Positions 18,352-28,381 of a DNA stretch of 64,000 bases are shown in pieces. Source of the DNA: Nitrosomonas sp. (GTDB lineage: Bacteria; Pseudomonadota; Gammaproteobacteria; Burkholderiales; Nitrosomonadaceae); contig NZ_JAHBZY010000001.1 of assembly GCF_019635155.1 (NCBI RefSeq), positions 186,001-250,000 on the forward strand, given 5' to 3'. How positions within the stretch are numbered: position 1 is the first letter of the stretch; the number at the start of each line of letters is the position of its first letter. The notes beneath the pieces were generated by a model. The model saw only the letters and a list, made by a program, of their open reading frames with translations, was not told the DNA's origin and searched no databases. The position numbers and the translations under genes are program-made.

Positions 18352-20205
18352 TCATTCATCGAGCGCCAATTCTAACGCTAGCCAGCCTTCTTCCAATTCC
18401 GCTATTTTTTTCTCAAGTGTCGAGTGAATTGCATTAAGCCGGTCGATCTCTTCCCGGGTGCATTTCGTATAGGTGAGTGGATCACCTAATTGCCGATTTG
18501 CTTCGGATAACTCTTGTTGCGCGATTGCTAAAGCCGTTTCAAGTTTCGATTGTTTCGATAACAATGCCTTTCTGTTTGGTTTGATTGCGGTTTGAGATGG
18601 TGTCTTCTGCGAAGTGGGTTTTATTTTTACTCCATCTGGAGCGCGACGATTTTCAAGCCAATTTTTATAATCCTCCAGATCACCATCCAATGGCTGTATT
18701 TTACCATCCGCTACCAGCCATAATTCATCCGCCACCGCCCGTACCAGGCTACGGTCATGCGACACCAAAACGACCGCACCGGTATAACTTTCTAATGCCA
18801 GTGTCAGTGCATCTCGCATATCCAGATCCAGATGATTGGTGGGCTCATCCAGTAACAACAAATGCGGTTTCTGCCAGGCCAGTATAGCCAGTGCCAAACG
18901 GCTTTTTTCGCCCCCGGAGAAACTATTGACCGGACGATTTTCGCCATCACCGCCTAGACCAAACCGTCCTAGAAATTTTCGTAAATCCAGTTCGGTCCGC
19001 AGCGGGGCGATTTCTTGTAAATGTTGAAGCGGTGTCTTTTTACCGTCCAGGTTTTCCAGCTGATGCTGCGCGAAATAGCCAATTCGAATATTTTCCGCCC
19101 GTTCCAGTGAACCGAATGTCGGTATTATTTCCCCGGTTAGTAATTTAATGAATGTCGATTTGCCAGTTCCATTGGGACCCATCAGAGCGATTCGCGAGCC
19201 TGCTTGCAATGTTAGATGAACCTGCTGAAATAACGGAAGGCTGTTATAACCGAAGCTGATATTTTTAATGCGCAGCAATACATCAGGACTGCGTTCAGGC
19301 GCCTCAATCTCCAGGTCAAAATGACCATCTTGCAAATGAACCGGCGCTAAGCGCACTAAACGTTCCAGGGCTTTGATGCGGCTTTGTGCCTGCTTGGCTT
19401 TAGTTGCCTTGGCGCGAAAACGCCGCACGAAATCTTCCATATGCGCAATCTGTTTTTGCTGCAGTTGCCAGGCTTGATTCTGTTGCGTCAGATGTTCAGC
19501 GCGAGCACGTTCAAAATCGTCGTAATTGCCGCTATAAGTCTCAATTGAGCGGTTATGAATGCTGGCAATGCGATTGACACAAGTATTAAGAAATTCACGG
19601 TCATGAGAGACCACCATCAAGCTACCCGGATAACGCAATAGATATTGTTCCAACCAAAGAATTGCTTCCAGATCCAAGTGATTGGTCGGCTCGTCAAGCA
19701 GCAGCAAATCGGCGCGGTGCATCAATGCTCTTGCTAAATTCAAGCGCATTCGCCAGCCGCCTGAGAAATGATTGACTGCTTGTTCCAGGGCTGAATTTTC
19801 AAATCCTAATCCGTTCAATAACTGTGCCGCCCTGGATCGTGCCGTGTAACCGCCGATCGCTTCATAACGCTGTTGCGCTTCAAACCAGGCGGTATCATGA
19901 TGCGCTTGCGCCAATGTGTTCTCAAGCCGCCGCAGCTCGACATCGCCGTCTAATGCAAATTCAATCGCAGGCAGGTCGGAGTTGATGATTTCCTGTTCAA
20001 CGAAAGCGATCGTTTTACCGGATTGCAAGCATACTTCGCCGCCATCCGGCTTGATGACACCTCGAATTAACCTGAATAATGTGGATTTTCCGCAACCATT
20101 CCGCCCGACCAAACCAATCCGCTGATTGGCAAAGATTTGCAGATTACAGTTTTCTAATAATGCAACACCGCCTTGCAAATAGGTTAATGACTGAATGGTT
20201 AACAT
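18352..20205 (-). CDS. yheS: ABC-F family ATPase, YheS type
   Basis: 617 aa with two ABC ATPase domains and no membrane segments. The first Walker A is GRNGCGKST at residues 34-42, the second GPNGTGKST. Both signature motifs are present (FSGGWRMRLNLARAL; FSGGEKSRLALAIL), with DEPTNHLDL after each. The linker has the RFRAKATKAKQAQSRIKALE helix typical of ABC-F, and the C terminus has a coiled-coil extension. Overall order and the N-terminal half closely follow E. coli YheS rather than EttA or Uup. ABC-F proteins act on the ribosome E site to relieve stalls. It is convergent with fliE. Confidence 0.92.
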   Translation of the reverse strand: MLTIQSLTYLQGGVALLENCNLQIFANQRIGLVGRNGCGKSTLFRLIRGVIKPDGGEVCLQSGKTIAFVEQEIINSDLPAIEFALDGDVELRRLENTLAQAHHDTAWFEAQQRYEAIGGYTARSRAAQLLNGLGFENSALEQAVNHFSGGWRMRLNLARALMHRADLLLLDEPTNHLDLEAILWLEQYLLRYPGSLMVVSHDREFLNTCVNRIASIHNRSIETYSGNYDDFERARAEHLTQQNQAWQLQQKQIAHMEDFVRRFRAKATKAKQAQSRIKALERLVRLAPVHLQDGHFDLEIEAPERSPDVLLRIKNISFGYNSLPLFQQVHLTLQAGSRIALMGPNGTGKSTFIKLLTGEIIPTFGSLERAENIRIGYFAQHQLENLDGKKTPLQHLQEIAPLRTELDLRKFLGRFGLGGDGENRPVNSFSGGEKSRLALAILAWQKPHLLLLDEPTNHLDLDMRDALTLALESYTGAVVLVSHDRSLVRAVADELWLVADGKIQPLDGDLEDYKNWLENRRAPDGVKIKPTSQKTPSQTAIKPNRKALLSKQSKLETALAIAQQELSEANRQLGDPLTYTKCTREEIDRLNAIHSTLEKKIAELEEGWLALELALDE

Positions 20206-20311
20206 AGCATTCTAGCAATCATAAAGATTCATAAAATCAAAAAATAGTAAGGTTCGTGTGATAAATCGCACGAGGTGCGTAAAATCGTTGTTGCAAGCTT
20301 TGTTAACTTCT

Positions 20312-20342
20312 TTGATACTGTCAAATTCTATGGTGCTATATA
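20312..20342 (+). promoter_or_regulatory. Possible sigma-70 promoter upstream of ydbH
   Basis: TTGATA (20312-20317) and TATATA (20337-20342) in an AT-rich intergenic stretch, about 135 bp before the ydbH start. The 19-bp spacing is longer than ideal, so this is a weak candidate only. Confidence 0.25.
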
Positions 20343-20475
20343 AGAGCATCGTATCAATCAAGATTGAAGGATATTGCTTACGGGTTGCTATTAGGGATTT
20401 TCCAAAAATAGTAAAGTTATCAATTACAATAAATTAATTGAAAAAAATTCCGCGGCCATTATTTTAATCCATTCG

Positions 20476-22896
20476 ATGGGCAAACTACTAAAAGCCGTAT
20501 TGCTGGCGCTAATTAGTTTTACGATTGTTATCGTATTAGGACTTTATTTATTTCGTCATACCATCGTTGAAGCGATAATCAGTGATCAACTGAGTCAGCG
20601 AGGTTTTCCGCTGCAGTCGATTGAAATTCCTGATGTTTCGTTTAATTCTTTGCAATTGCGGGATGTCACGGCTGGGAAAAATAGCGAATTCCGTCTGAAG
20701 CGGCTTCTGGTGACTTGGGATTTTCGAGAACTCTTGGCAGGAAAGCCGGTTTCGGTCGTAATCAGCGGCATGCAAATAACCATCGATTTAAAAGAAGGTG
20801 CCTCCAATTTCGCAATGCCACAATCTCCTGCACCTGCCGCTAAATTGAAAGTTTCCATACCTTGGTTGCCGGAATTAAAATTGAGTGATTCCGCGATTTA
20901 TCTTCAGATGGCGGCGGGAGACATTACGATGGATCTATCCGGCGGTATTGGAGCGATACAATCCGGTCAGCAGGAAATTCAACTGAATGTGGTGACTGCC
21001 GCATCGTTTTTGCAGGCAAAGGCCGTGTTTAAAGCATCTTTCGATAATCAGGGAAAGCTCCAAGGACGAGTTCTTGTGCCGGAAGCTTGGCTCGATACCC
21101 CTGAAGTCCGAATTGCGAATTTTTCAAGTGACACTTCCTTCACGATTGTTGCATTGCAATTACAGCAAATGCAGACCGATACTAAATTGTCGGGTATCCG
21201 GTTATTGCGGCGAACAGAGACGCTCACGTCCGAATTGGTTTTTGAAGAAATGGTTTTGACAGGGGAGGTTCAGGAATCATCCGATTCAATGCTGGGCAAT
21301 GTGGATTTTAAAATCGCCGATGGTCAGGTATCCGCTGACGCACTGAAACTCGAGCACCTATCAGTCTCCATACCCGCGCGGATCAAGTTCACTCCAACAT
21401 CCGCGCAAATCGGGTTGCGTGAACAGGGGCAAGTGGCATTGGGAAAAATTCATACTGATTACCCCGTACAAATCGAAAATTTTCAAGGCTTCTCTATCGA
21501 CCAAGCAGACCTGGACATAGTAAATGATACGCATGGTTTAAAACTCAGGCATGCCATTTCGATCACTCCTGCCAATCTGACATTGCTGGACAAGCGCCCT
21601 GAATCATCCGAGCGCAAAGCGCTGATTCATCCCGGCAGAATTTCTCTGATTGGAAAACGGGATGATGATGAAAAATACCGAGGAACGCTGACGGTTAGTG
21701 ATGCAGCTGTTAACTTACTATCTCAGATTCAAGCGTCGGATATTTCGGTTATTCTGCAGCTAAATGGTCAAAAGGATGACGACATCGCTAATTTTACAAT
21801 CGGTCAACTGCGTCATTTAGCATCTGAACCGTTGTTTGCTGCAATGTCTTTTTCCGGTGCTATCCGCGATACCGCTGATGAAGAGACGCCCGCTGTATAC
21901 GCGCTGGAACTCAAAGGGGGCATTCCTGCGCTGGATTATTTAAAACTGACTGGCAGATATACGACCAGTACCGGTAACGGTATGTTGAAATTCGAGATTG
22001 CGCCGCTCAGTTTCTCACCGGGTGCTTTGCAGCCCAGTGATCTTTCGCCGCTTCTGGTGCAATTGGAAGATGTGAGCGGGAAGGTCAATGCGCATGCGCA
22101 GTTCAGATGGAATAAAGATGGGGTGCGAAGTAGCGGTGCCAAACTTGGCATACATGATTTGTCATTTACTCGTGAAACAATAAAATTAAATGATTTGAAT
22201 GCGATGCTAAATCTGGATAACTTAATTGCACCGAGCAGTGCACCGCACCAATCAATTACCATTCGTCGGATTGATTCCGGGATTCCGTTGGAAAACTTAC
22301 TGATTTCTTACCATATCGAAGGCACAACGCCGCCTCGCCTGGAGATAGAAAAAGCGCAATTTTCCATGATTAACGGCGTTGTATCCTTGGTACCGACGGT
22401 CATTGACCCTGTTGCAGCGCAGACGGATATCTTGTTTCGTATTGAGGATATTGATCTCGAAACCTTCTTTAACTTGCTAAAAATTGATGGACTGACCGGA
22501 AGCGGTCAATTGGATGGTCAAATTCCGATCACGATAAAGGATAATCTACTGACGATAGCAAATGGCCGTCTCACAGCAAGTTCGCCAGGGACTTTACGCT
22601 TTAAATCGGAAAAAGCTTCGAAAATGCTGTCTTCCGCCGGTAAGGAAATGAACTTGTTGCTGCAGGCTGTACAAGACTTTCACTATACTGAGCTCGCGCT
22701 GAATCTTGATAAGTTGGATTTGCATGATTTGGTGGTTAAACTCTCTTTGTTGGGGAATAATCCCAAGGTCAAGGATGGACAACCGTTCCAGCTCAATATT
22801 AAACTGGAAACAAATATTGATAAAATTCTACAAACGATTAACGAAGGGTATCATTTGTCCCATAAAATTTTGCGTGGTTCATTCATACTTCATTAA
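20476..22896 (+). CDS. ydbH: YdbH family AsmA-like inter-membrane lipid transport protein
   Basis: 806 aa. It has one N-terminal transmembrane helix (about residues 7-27) and a long periplasmic body of beta-rich, AsmA-like repeats with the C-terminal segment LETFFNLLKIDGLTGSGQLDGQIPI, the conserved dicarboxylate-transport (YdbH) domain. In E. coli YdbH spans the periplasm and works with the lipoprotein YnbE in phospholipid transfer to the outer membrane, overlapping in function with TamB. Here the next two genes are YnbE- and YdbL-like in the same order as in E. coli, which supports the call strongly. No clear Shine-Dalgarno sequence precedes the ATG. Confidence 0.9.
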   Translation: MGKLLKAVLLALISFTIVIVLGLYLFRHTIVEAIISDQLSQRGFPLQSIEIPDVSFNSLQLRDVTAGKNSEFRLKRLLVTWDFRELLAGKPVSVVISGMQITIDLKEGASNFAMPQSPAPAAKLKVSIPWLPELKLSDSAIYLQMAAGDITMDLSGGIGAIQSGQQEIQLNVVTAASFLQAKAVFKASFDNQGKLQGRVLVPEAWLDTPEVRIANFSSDTSFTIVALQLQQMQTDTKLSGIRLLRRTETLTSELVFEEMVLTGEVQESSDSMLGNVDFKIADGQVSADALKLEHLSVSIPARIKFTPTSAQIGLREQGQVALGKIHTDYPVQIENFQGFSIDQADLDIVNDTHGLKLRHAISITPANLTLLDKRPESSERKALIHPGRISLIGKRDDDEKYRGTLTVSDAAVNLLSQIQASDISVILQLNGQKDDDIANFTIGQLRHLASEPLFAAMSFSGAIRDTADEETPAVYALELKGGIPALDYLKLTGRYTTSTGNGMLKFEIAPLSFSPGALQPSDLSPLLVQLEDVSGKVNAHAQFRWNKDGVRSSGAKLGIHDLSFTRETIKLNDLNAMLNLDNLIAPSSAPHQSITIRRIDSGIPLENLLISYHIEGTTPPRLEIEKAQFSMINGVVSLVPTVIDPVAAQTDILFRIEDIDLETFFNLLKIDGLTGSGQLDGQIPITIKDNLLTIANGRLTASSPGTLRFKSEKASKMLSSAGKEMNLLLQAVQDFHYTELALNLDKLDLHDLVVKLSLLGNNPKVKDGQPFQLNIKLETNIDKILQTINEGYHLSHKILRGSFILH

Positions 22897-22994
22897 CTTA
22901 GAGGGCGCTAAATTGCGGCCATGGAGCAGCAATGCTCATTACCGGCTCCCATCGAACCGAACGCTAGGAGCTATCATAAAAGAGGAGTGCAATC

Positions 22995-23210
22995 ATGCGC
23001 AATATTGATCAAGTAACTAAAATAGCGATCGTTAAGACCGGCCTGATTCTTTTCTGTTTGGTAATTACAGCCTGCGCGCCAACAGTTAAAGTGGAATCAC
23101 CGCAAGAGCCCATCACGATCAATTTGAATATCAAACTGGATGCTGATATCCGAGTCAAGCTTGAAGAAGAAGCCAAGAAAGATATTGCAGCCAATCCCGG
23201 TATCTTCTAG
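22995..23210 (+). CDS. ynbE: YnbE family outer-membrane lipoprotein
   Basis: 71 aa. The signal peptide ends in the lipobox ITAC with Cys27 as the lipidated residue. The short mature part has the conserved EPITINLNIKLDADIRVKLE strand region seen in YnbE, the outer-membrane partner that stacks on the C-terminal end of YdbH. A GAGGAG Shine-Dalgarno sequence lies before the ATG. It is 98 bp after ydbH and 24 bp before the YdbL gene. Confidence 0.9.
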   Translation: MRNIDQVTKIAIVKTGLILFCLVITACAPTVKVESPQEPITINLNIKLDADIRVKLEEEAKKDIAANPGIF

Positions 23211-23234
23211 CAGTTATCATACAAGGAGACTATT

Positions 23235-23585
23235 GTGCAGCCTATTGAGAAAACGATTTTGAAAAAAACATTTCCCGGTCTTACGATCGCTTTTTTACTG
23301 ACCTTCACGCTCTACACTTCATTGGCCAAAGCGGAAAATCTGGAGAGTCTCCGTGCATCAGGCGCTATCGGTGAAAGCTATAATGGCTATGTCATCGCAC
23401 GGCAACCCCAGGCTCAAGCGGAAGCGGATGCTATCAATGCAAAACGCAGAGCTATTTATCAGGAAAAAGCGACTGCTCAAGGCATCAATGTCGATGAGGT
23501 AGCCAGGGTTTATGCTACTGAAATCGTTAAGACTGTTCCGGCAGGAACTTGGATTCAAATCAATGGGCAGTGGAAAAAAAAATAA
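23235..23585 (+). CDS. ydbL: YdbL family periplasmic protein (DUF1318)
   Basis: 116 aa starting at GTG 23235 behind AAGGAGA. It has a signal peptide (residues about 18-36, ending SLAKA) and then the DUF1318 body: LRASGAIGESYNGYVIAR, EADAINAKRRAIYQE and PAGTWIQINGQW. YdbL is thought to modulate the YdbH-YnbE pair; its exact role is not settled. It completes the ydbH-ynbE-ydbL operon. Confidence 0.9.
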   Translation: MQPIEKTILKKTFPGLTIAFLLTFTLYTSLAKAENLESLRASGAIGESYNGYVIARQPQAQAEADAINAKRRAIYQEKATAQGINVDEVARVYATEIVKTVPAGTWIQINGQWKKK

Positions 23586-23670
23586 CGCCACTGATATTTA
23601 ACAAAAAGAACTGAATTTCGCTGGGCCCTCGATATTTATTTAATAAATTTTAACTCTGGAGAGTAATAGC

Positions 23671-24756
23671 ATGACATTTCATATTTTTCACCTGAATGAA
23701 GTATATTCCAATGCGGACGGCACCATTCAATTCATCGAGTTCATGGGTGATGCGGATTCTCAGAATTTGTGGGCAGGACATACCATTACATCGTCTAATG
23801 GCAGCACTACTAAGACCTACAATATTACGACAGACCTTCCCAGTACTGCGACTCTCAATAAATCAGTGTTGGTTGGAACGCAAGGATTCGCAGACTTAGG
23901 GATTGTGACTCCTGACTATATCATTCCGAATGGTTTTCTGTTTTTATCAGGGGGTACTGTCAATTTTCCCGGAATGGATGATGGCAAATTATCTTATGCC
24001 AATTTGCCAGTGGATGGCGTCACTTCCTTAAATCCGGACAGTTCGACCGGTATCAATTCACCGAAAAATTTTGCAGGCAGCACCGGCACTGTTCCGAGTA
24101 ATATCTTTTCTGGAACAGACGGTCCCGATAATCTGATTGGTACATCAGGAGATGATTTCATTGTCGCGGCTGACGGAGCGGATACACTCAATGGTGGCAG
24201 CGGAAATGACAAATTAAGCGGTGGTTTGGGGATTGATACCGCTATCTTCAGCAGCAGCCGGGTAAATTATACAATTGTTAGCACCAGTAGCGGTTTTAAC
24301 GTAACAGGCCCGGACGGCAATGATACGCTTTTTGGAATAGAGCGATTTAGATTTACGGATGAGAAAATAGCCGTGGATCTCAGTGACGGTCAATCAGCCA
24401 ATAGCACGGTTCGCATCATCGGCGCGGCCTTTGATGCTCCCACGATCTCACAGCATCCGGATTATGTGGGTATCGGACTGAATCTGTTTGACTCCGGTGA
24501 AAGTATGCTTGCGGTTTCTCAGCTGGTGGTAGGCGTTATGGGGCTGTCCAATGATGCATTTGTCGATAAAGTGTACCAAAATGTTGTGGGTAGTTTACCT
24601 TCTGCTTCCGAGCATGATTTTTATGTCAAGCTATTAGCCGGCAGCGGCGGAACGTTGAGTCAAGCCCAACTGCTCGAGATTGCGGCAAACACCGATATCA
24701 ACGAAATCAATATTAACCTTACCGGATTGCAACAAACGGGTGTTGAATTCATGTGA
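23671..24756 (+). CDS. Small RTX-repeat protein with DUF4214-like C terminus
   Basis: 361 aa with no N-terminal signal peptide, as for type I secretion substrates. Residues 1-130 form a beta-rich domain starting HLNEVYSNADGTIQFIE, faintly like a lamin-tail fold. Residues about 148-190 carry RTX-type nonapeptides (GTDGPDNLI, GTSGDDFIV, GGSGNDKLS), expected to bind Ca2+. Residues about 285-345 resemble DUF4214 (FVDKVYQNVVGSLPSASEHD, then a SQAQLLEIAA helix), often found in surface or secreted proteins. A GGAGAG Shine-Dalgarno sequence precedes the ATG. No transporter genes are nearby. Function unknown. Confidence 0.75.
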   Translation: MTFHIFHLNEVYSNADGTIQFIEFMGDADSQNLWAGHTITSSNGSTTKTYNITTDLPSTATLNKSVLVGTQGFADLGIVTPDYIIPNGFLFLSGGTVNFPGMDDGKLSYANLPVDGVTSLNPDSSTGINSPKNFAGSTGTVPSNIFSGTDGPDNLIGTSGDDFIVAADGADTLNGGSGNDKLSGGLGIDTAIFSSSRVNYTIVSTSSGFNVTGPDGNDTLFGIERFRFTDEKIAVDLSDGQSANSTVRIIGAAFDAPTISQHPDYVGIGLNLFDSGESMLAVSQLVVGVMGLSNDAFVDKVYQNVVGSLPSASEHDFYVKLLAGSGGTLSQAQLLEIAANTDINEININLTGLQQTGVEFM

Positions 24757-24827
24757 CAGGATGCGGAATCAGTCTGATGAATTCTTTTACAGGAATTTCT
24801 GAAGATAGCGAACACTGAAACCAATAA

Positions 24828-24856
24828 AGCCTTGGGTAAAGATTCTGCCCAAGGCT
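24828..24856. terminator. Hairpin between convergent RTX gene and cca
   Basis: Perfect 9-bp stem AGCCTTGGG / CCCAAGGCT (24828-24836 with 24848-24856) around an 11-base loop. There is no T-run on the plus strand; on the minus strand the stem is followed by TTTATTGGTTT. It lies between two convergent genes and probably terminates cca transcription and perhaps both directions. Confidence 0.6.
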
Positions 24857-24888
24857 ATTGCAGGGAAGTTTTGGGAGCATAGATAAAA

Positions 24889-26157
24889 TCATGAAGTATC
24901 ACTTCCGGCAGTGTTAGCATCTTCACCAAGCAGTTCTTTCTTTATTACAGCGATCCGTGTTTTTCGTACTTTGTGATGGATGGCGGCGGGCAATTCTGCG
25001 GGATCGATTGAGCTTTGGCTTAATTCGGTTGCGATTGCACCGGCATCGACTTGCTGTGCCGCGATTAATGCTTTTTTTAAAAGTTCGGCTTGTGTATAAG
25101 GTTTCCCGGCATACCCCGGGCGGCCATGAAAATCGCAGGCGCAAGCTCGCAGGAATTCTTCAAATCTAACCGGTTTTCTATAAGCATCAACTCCTTTCAA
25201 CATATCCGCGATGGTTGCCGGTCGCAGTTCTTCCGCCCGGTGCACATCGCCGTGATAACGAGCAACCAGCAATGCCAGATCGCGAGAATCCTTGGGTACT
25301 TTGATGCGTTCGCATAAATTTCTGGTCAATTCGATGCTTCGCGCTTCATGCCCAATGTGACGCGGCCATTGTTCCGGTGGGGTTGTGCCCTTGCCTAAGT
25401 CATGCATCAGTGTTGCAAAGCGGATCGGCAGTGAGAAATGCTGTGATGCCGCAAAATCAATTGCCATCATGATATGCACGCCGGTATCAATTTCAGGATG
25501 TGCATGTGCCGGTTGCGGTACACCGAATAGTACATCGACTTCCGGCATGATGCGCGCGAGCGCGCCACATTCTCGCAACACATAAAACATGCGCGACGGA
25601 TGTTGTTCCATCAATCCGCGCGCGAGTTCCTGCCAAACACGCTCCGGTACCAGTGCATCGACTTCGCCGTTATGTACCATATCGTTCATCAATGCCAGTG
25701 TTTCCGGCGCAATGTGAAAGCCGAATCGCGCGGCAAAACGCGCTGTCCTGAGAATACGTACCGGGTCTTCGGAGAAAGCCGGGCTGACATGCCGCAATAT
25801 TCCCGATTCCAGATCGGCGACGCCATTGAACGGATCGATAATATTGCCGGCTTCGTCTTTGGCGATCGAATTGATCGTCAAGTCCCGTCGCGCCAGATCT
25901 TCCTGCAATGTGACTTGTGGCGAGGTAAATACTTCGAATCCTTTATAGCCGCGCGATATTTTCCGTTCGGTGCGTGCTAACGCGTACTGCTCATTGGTTT
26001 GAGGATGCAGAAAAACCGGGAAATCTTTACCTACCGGGCGATAGCCCAATCGTTCCATGTCTTCGGGCGAGGCGCCCACGACCACGTAATCATGATCTTG
26101 AACAGGCAATCCCAGCAGTTCATCACGAACCGAACCACCCACCAGATAAGTTTTCAC
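24889..26157 (-). CDS. cca: CCA-adding tRNA nucleotidyltransferase with HD domain
   Basis: 422 aa, similar to the 412-aa E. coli enzyme. The N-terminal polymerase-beta-like motif is GGSVRDELLG followed by the metal-binding DHD at residues 21-23. The RRDLTINSIA motif follows, and the C-terminal HD phosphohydrolase domain shows ATLMHDLGKGTTP. It adds or repairs the 3' CCA of tRNAs, and the HD domain gives phosphatase activity. It is the middle-strand neighbour of slt, with 41 bp between the genes. Confidence 0.95.
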   Translation of the reverse strand: MKTYLVGGSVRDELLGLPVQDHDYVVVGASPEDMERLGYRPVGKDFPVFLHPQTNEQYALARTERKISRGYKGFEVFTSPQVTLQEDLARRDLTINSIAKDEAGNIIDPFNGVADLESGILRHVSPAFSEDPVRILRTARFAARFGFHIAPETLALMNDMVHNGEVDALVPERVWQELARGLMEQHPSRMFYVLRECGALARIMPEVDVLFGVPQPAHAHPEIDTGVHIMMAIDFAASQHFSLPIRFATLMHDLGKGTTPPEQWPRHIGHEARSIELTRNLCERIKVPKDSRDLALLVARYHGDVHRAEELRPATIADMLKGVDAYRKPVRFEEFLRACACDFHGRPGYAGKPYTQAELLKKALIAAQQVDAGAIATELSQSSIDPAELPAAIHHKVRKTRIAVIKKELLGEDANTAGSDTS

Positions 26158-26198
26158 AATCTTTTCCCAAAGTTAAGAAGGGTGAATCAAACCGGCAG

Positions 26199-28109
26199 TT
26201 ATTTTGCCGCCCGCACGACGCCAAGGCGTTGTTTGAGCGTCGGTTCATGGCGATGATCCAAAACTTTGGCGTAATACATCGAGTTTTTCAGAACCTTCTT
26301 GACGTAATCGCGCGTTTCGTTGAATGGAATCGTTTCGGCATAAATCGCACCTTCCAGCGGCACAATATTGTCGCGCCAGCGTCTGGCCCGGCCCGGCCCG
26401 GCATTGTACGCGGCGGAAGCCAATAGCGGCTGATTATCCAAGGTACTCAGTACATGCTTGAGATAATACGTACCCAAACGCAAATTAGTGTTGATATCCA
26501 CCACCAGGCTTTGACGGAAATTCGGTATTCCCAATTGTTTGGCAACCCATTCTGCAGTTGCCGGCATCAACTGCATCAAGCCGGCGGCACCGGCATGCGA
26601 TTTAATGTCAGCGATAAAGCGGCTCTCCTGCCGGATCAAACCGTACACCCAAGCTTCGTCGAGATCATGTTGCTGCAATACCTTCCGAAGCATTTCGCGG
26701 TGTGGCGATAAAAACCGCAGACTAAAATCATGCTGTGCAACCGTCCGGTTGGCAGTATTGATCGCGCGATCGTATAAACCCTGACGGCGGGCGACTTCCG
26801 CTGCCGCCAGCAATTCGGCGTCGCTGAAATTGCGAGTGGTCCAACTCCATTCGCGCATTGCTTCAGTGCGCAAATTCATGCGCGAAAACGCCAATGCACG
26901 CAGAATTCCAGGCTTGCGCTCCATTGCGGTGATTTCGGCACTATTAACGCGGTAGGTTTTGTCGGCGATGGTGAGTATCGTACCCAGCTCTTCCCGCGCC
27001 AACTGCCCATAAAAACTATGTTCGGCGCTGAGTGGAATGAATATCGTGTTGGCGTTCAGCGTATGACCTTTCACCAGCAAAGCGCGCGCTTTCCAGTAAC
27101 GCCAGGTATCCACTTGCTGTTCCGTCATGGACATCCGGTTAATGGTCCTTAAGACCTCATCCCAGTTTCCCACTCGTAACGCCGCCCGTACCTGCCAGCC
27201 GAGGATAAGATCCGAAGGGGGATACAATTGCGTAGAGTTTTGTGCTTCGCTAAACCAATCCAAAGCGCGGGGATCGTGCCGCATGGCCGCCCGGTAACCC
27301 AGTCGCGACAGGAAATAGGAACGATCGGAAGAGGTCAATTGATTTTTGACTTTCAACCATTGCACATACGTTGGGTTGGTATCGTTGCGTAATAAGCGCA
27401 ATAACGAAAATAGAACAATTTCACGATCACTGCGGGTCTTGATGGTTTTTAAAGAATCGAGATAGCGCAAGGGATTTTTTGCGGCATTGTTCAAGTCGGC
27501 GCTGTTGAGCGTTTCATTGCCGGAAAGATAGCGGTTGATATGCGTGGCAACCCCTGTCTGGCCTTCTTCTAGCGCCAATCGGATGCGTGTCCAAATATCT
27601 TCGGCAGTCAGTTGTCCGCCATAGATGAGCGACTGAAATACCGGCGTGCAGCTATCAGGTAAACTGGTGGGTGTTAACCACAACGCACGGATATCCGGTA
27701 ACACCGAAATATCCCGTCGATCCAACTGGCGTTGATAGTGGTAGCACAGCAGTTCAGTATCCTTGTTGACCAGCAGCGGGTATTCGGTATCAAATAGTGC
27801 CCACTGTTGATTCTTACCTAATACTTTGAGCCAATCGCCGCGGAGCCGGTCAGCGACCAAATCGCCGTCGTAACGTAACAGGAAATACCGGATCGTTGCG
27901 GTATCGGAGGTGCGCAATAACATCCGCTGCTGGTAATAATCGACATACGGCCACAACACATGGCGTTTCAGTCTTGCGGCAGATTCGTCCAGACGTTTTG
28001 TGTTACCGGACTGAAAAGCTTCGCGAGCTATCAGGAAATCGCTATCCTGGCTTGCCGGTAACGATCCGACATAAGTTAAGAGCAGTAATCCAATCAGCAA
28101 ATTTTTCAT
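26199..28109 (-). CDS. slt: Soluble lytic murein transglycosylase
   Basis: 636 aa, the size of Slt70. It has a signal peptide (residues 1-20) and a long helical superhelix domain (the LYPPSDLILGWQVRAALRVG-type repeats). The C-terminal transglycosylase domain has catalytic Glu495 in LIRQESRF, followed by AAGLMQLMPATA and AAYNAGPGR. It cleaves peptidoglycan to 1,6-anhydromuropeptides in the periplasm. It lies directly upstream of cca on the minus strand. Confidence 0.94.
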   Translation of the reverse strand: MKNLLIGLLLLTYVGSLPASQDSDFLIAREAFQSGNTKRLDESAARLKRHVLWPYVDYYQQRMLLRTSDTATIRYFLLRYDGDLVADRLRGDWLKVLGKNQQWALFDTEYPLLVNKDTELLCYHYQRQLDRRDISVLPDIRALWLTPTSLPDSCTPVFQSLIYGGQLTAEDIWTRIRLALEEGQTGVATHINRYLSGNETLNSADLNNAAKNPLRYLDSLKTIKTRSDREIVLFSLLRLLRNDTNPTYVQWLKVKNQLTSSDRSYFLSRLGYRAAMRHDPRALDWFSEAQNSTQLYPPSDLILGWQVRAALRVGNWDEVLRTINRMSMTEQQVDTWRYWKARALLVKGHTLNANTIFIPLSAEHSFYGQLAREELGTILTIADKTYRVNSAEITAMERKPGILRALAFSRMNLRTEAMREWSWTTRNFSDAELLAAAEVARRQGLYDRAINTANRTVAQHDFSLRFLSPHREMLRKVLQQHDLDEAWVYGLIRQESRFIADIKSHAGAAGLMQLMPATAEWVAKQLGIPNFRQSLVVDINTNLRLGTYYLKHVLSTLDNQPLLASAAYNAGPGRARRWRDNIVPLEGAIYAETIPFNETRDYVKKVLKNSMYYAKVLDHRHEPTLKQRLGVVRAAK

Positions 28110-28381
28110 AGTATAAAAAGTACCGAACTGCCTGACAGGGCGGAAAAAGACGCTGTTGATATTCTACAATGAAACCGCGCTCTTCCGACGGTGCGGTAAG
28201 AGCCCGGTTTCCCGTTTAAATTCTAGAATTGAAGACAAGCTGGGGAAGCTCTGAGAAAAGTAACGAGCGACAGTCAGCCAAAGCGAGATTCAGTGAAGAA
28301 GTGCCGTTTACGAAGGGTAAAACGAACATTCTGCGTCTGATCTCAATGGAGTATGACTGAGCATCCTGGTTTCAGGATTCC

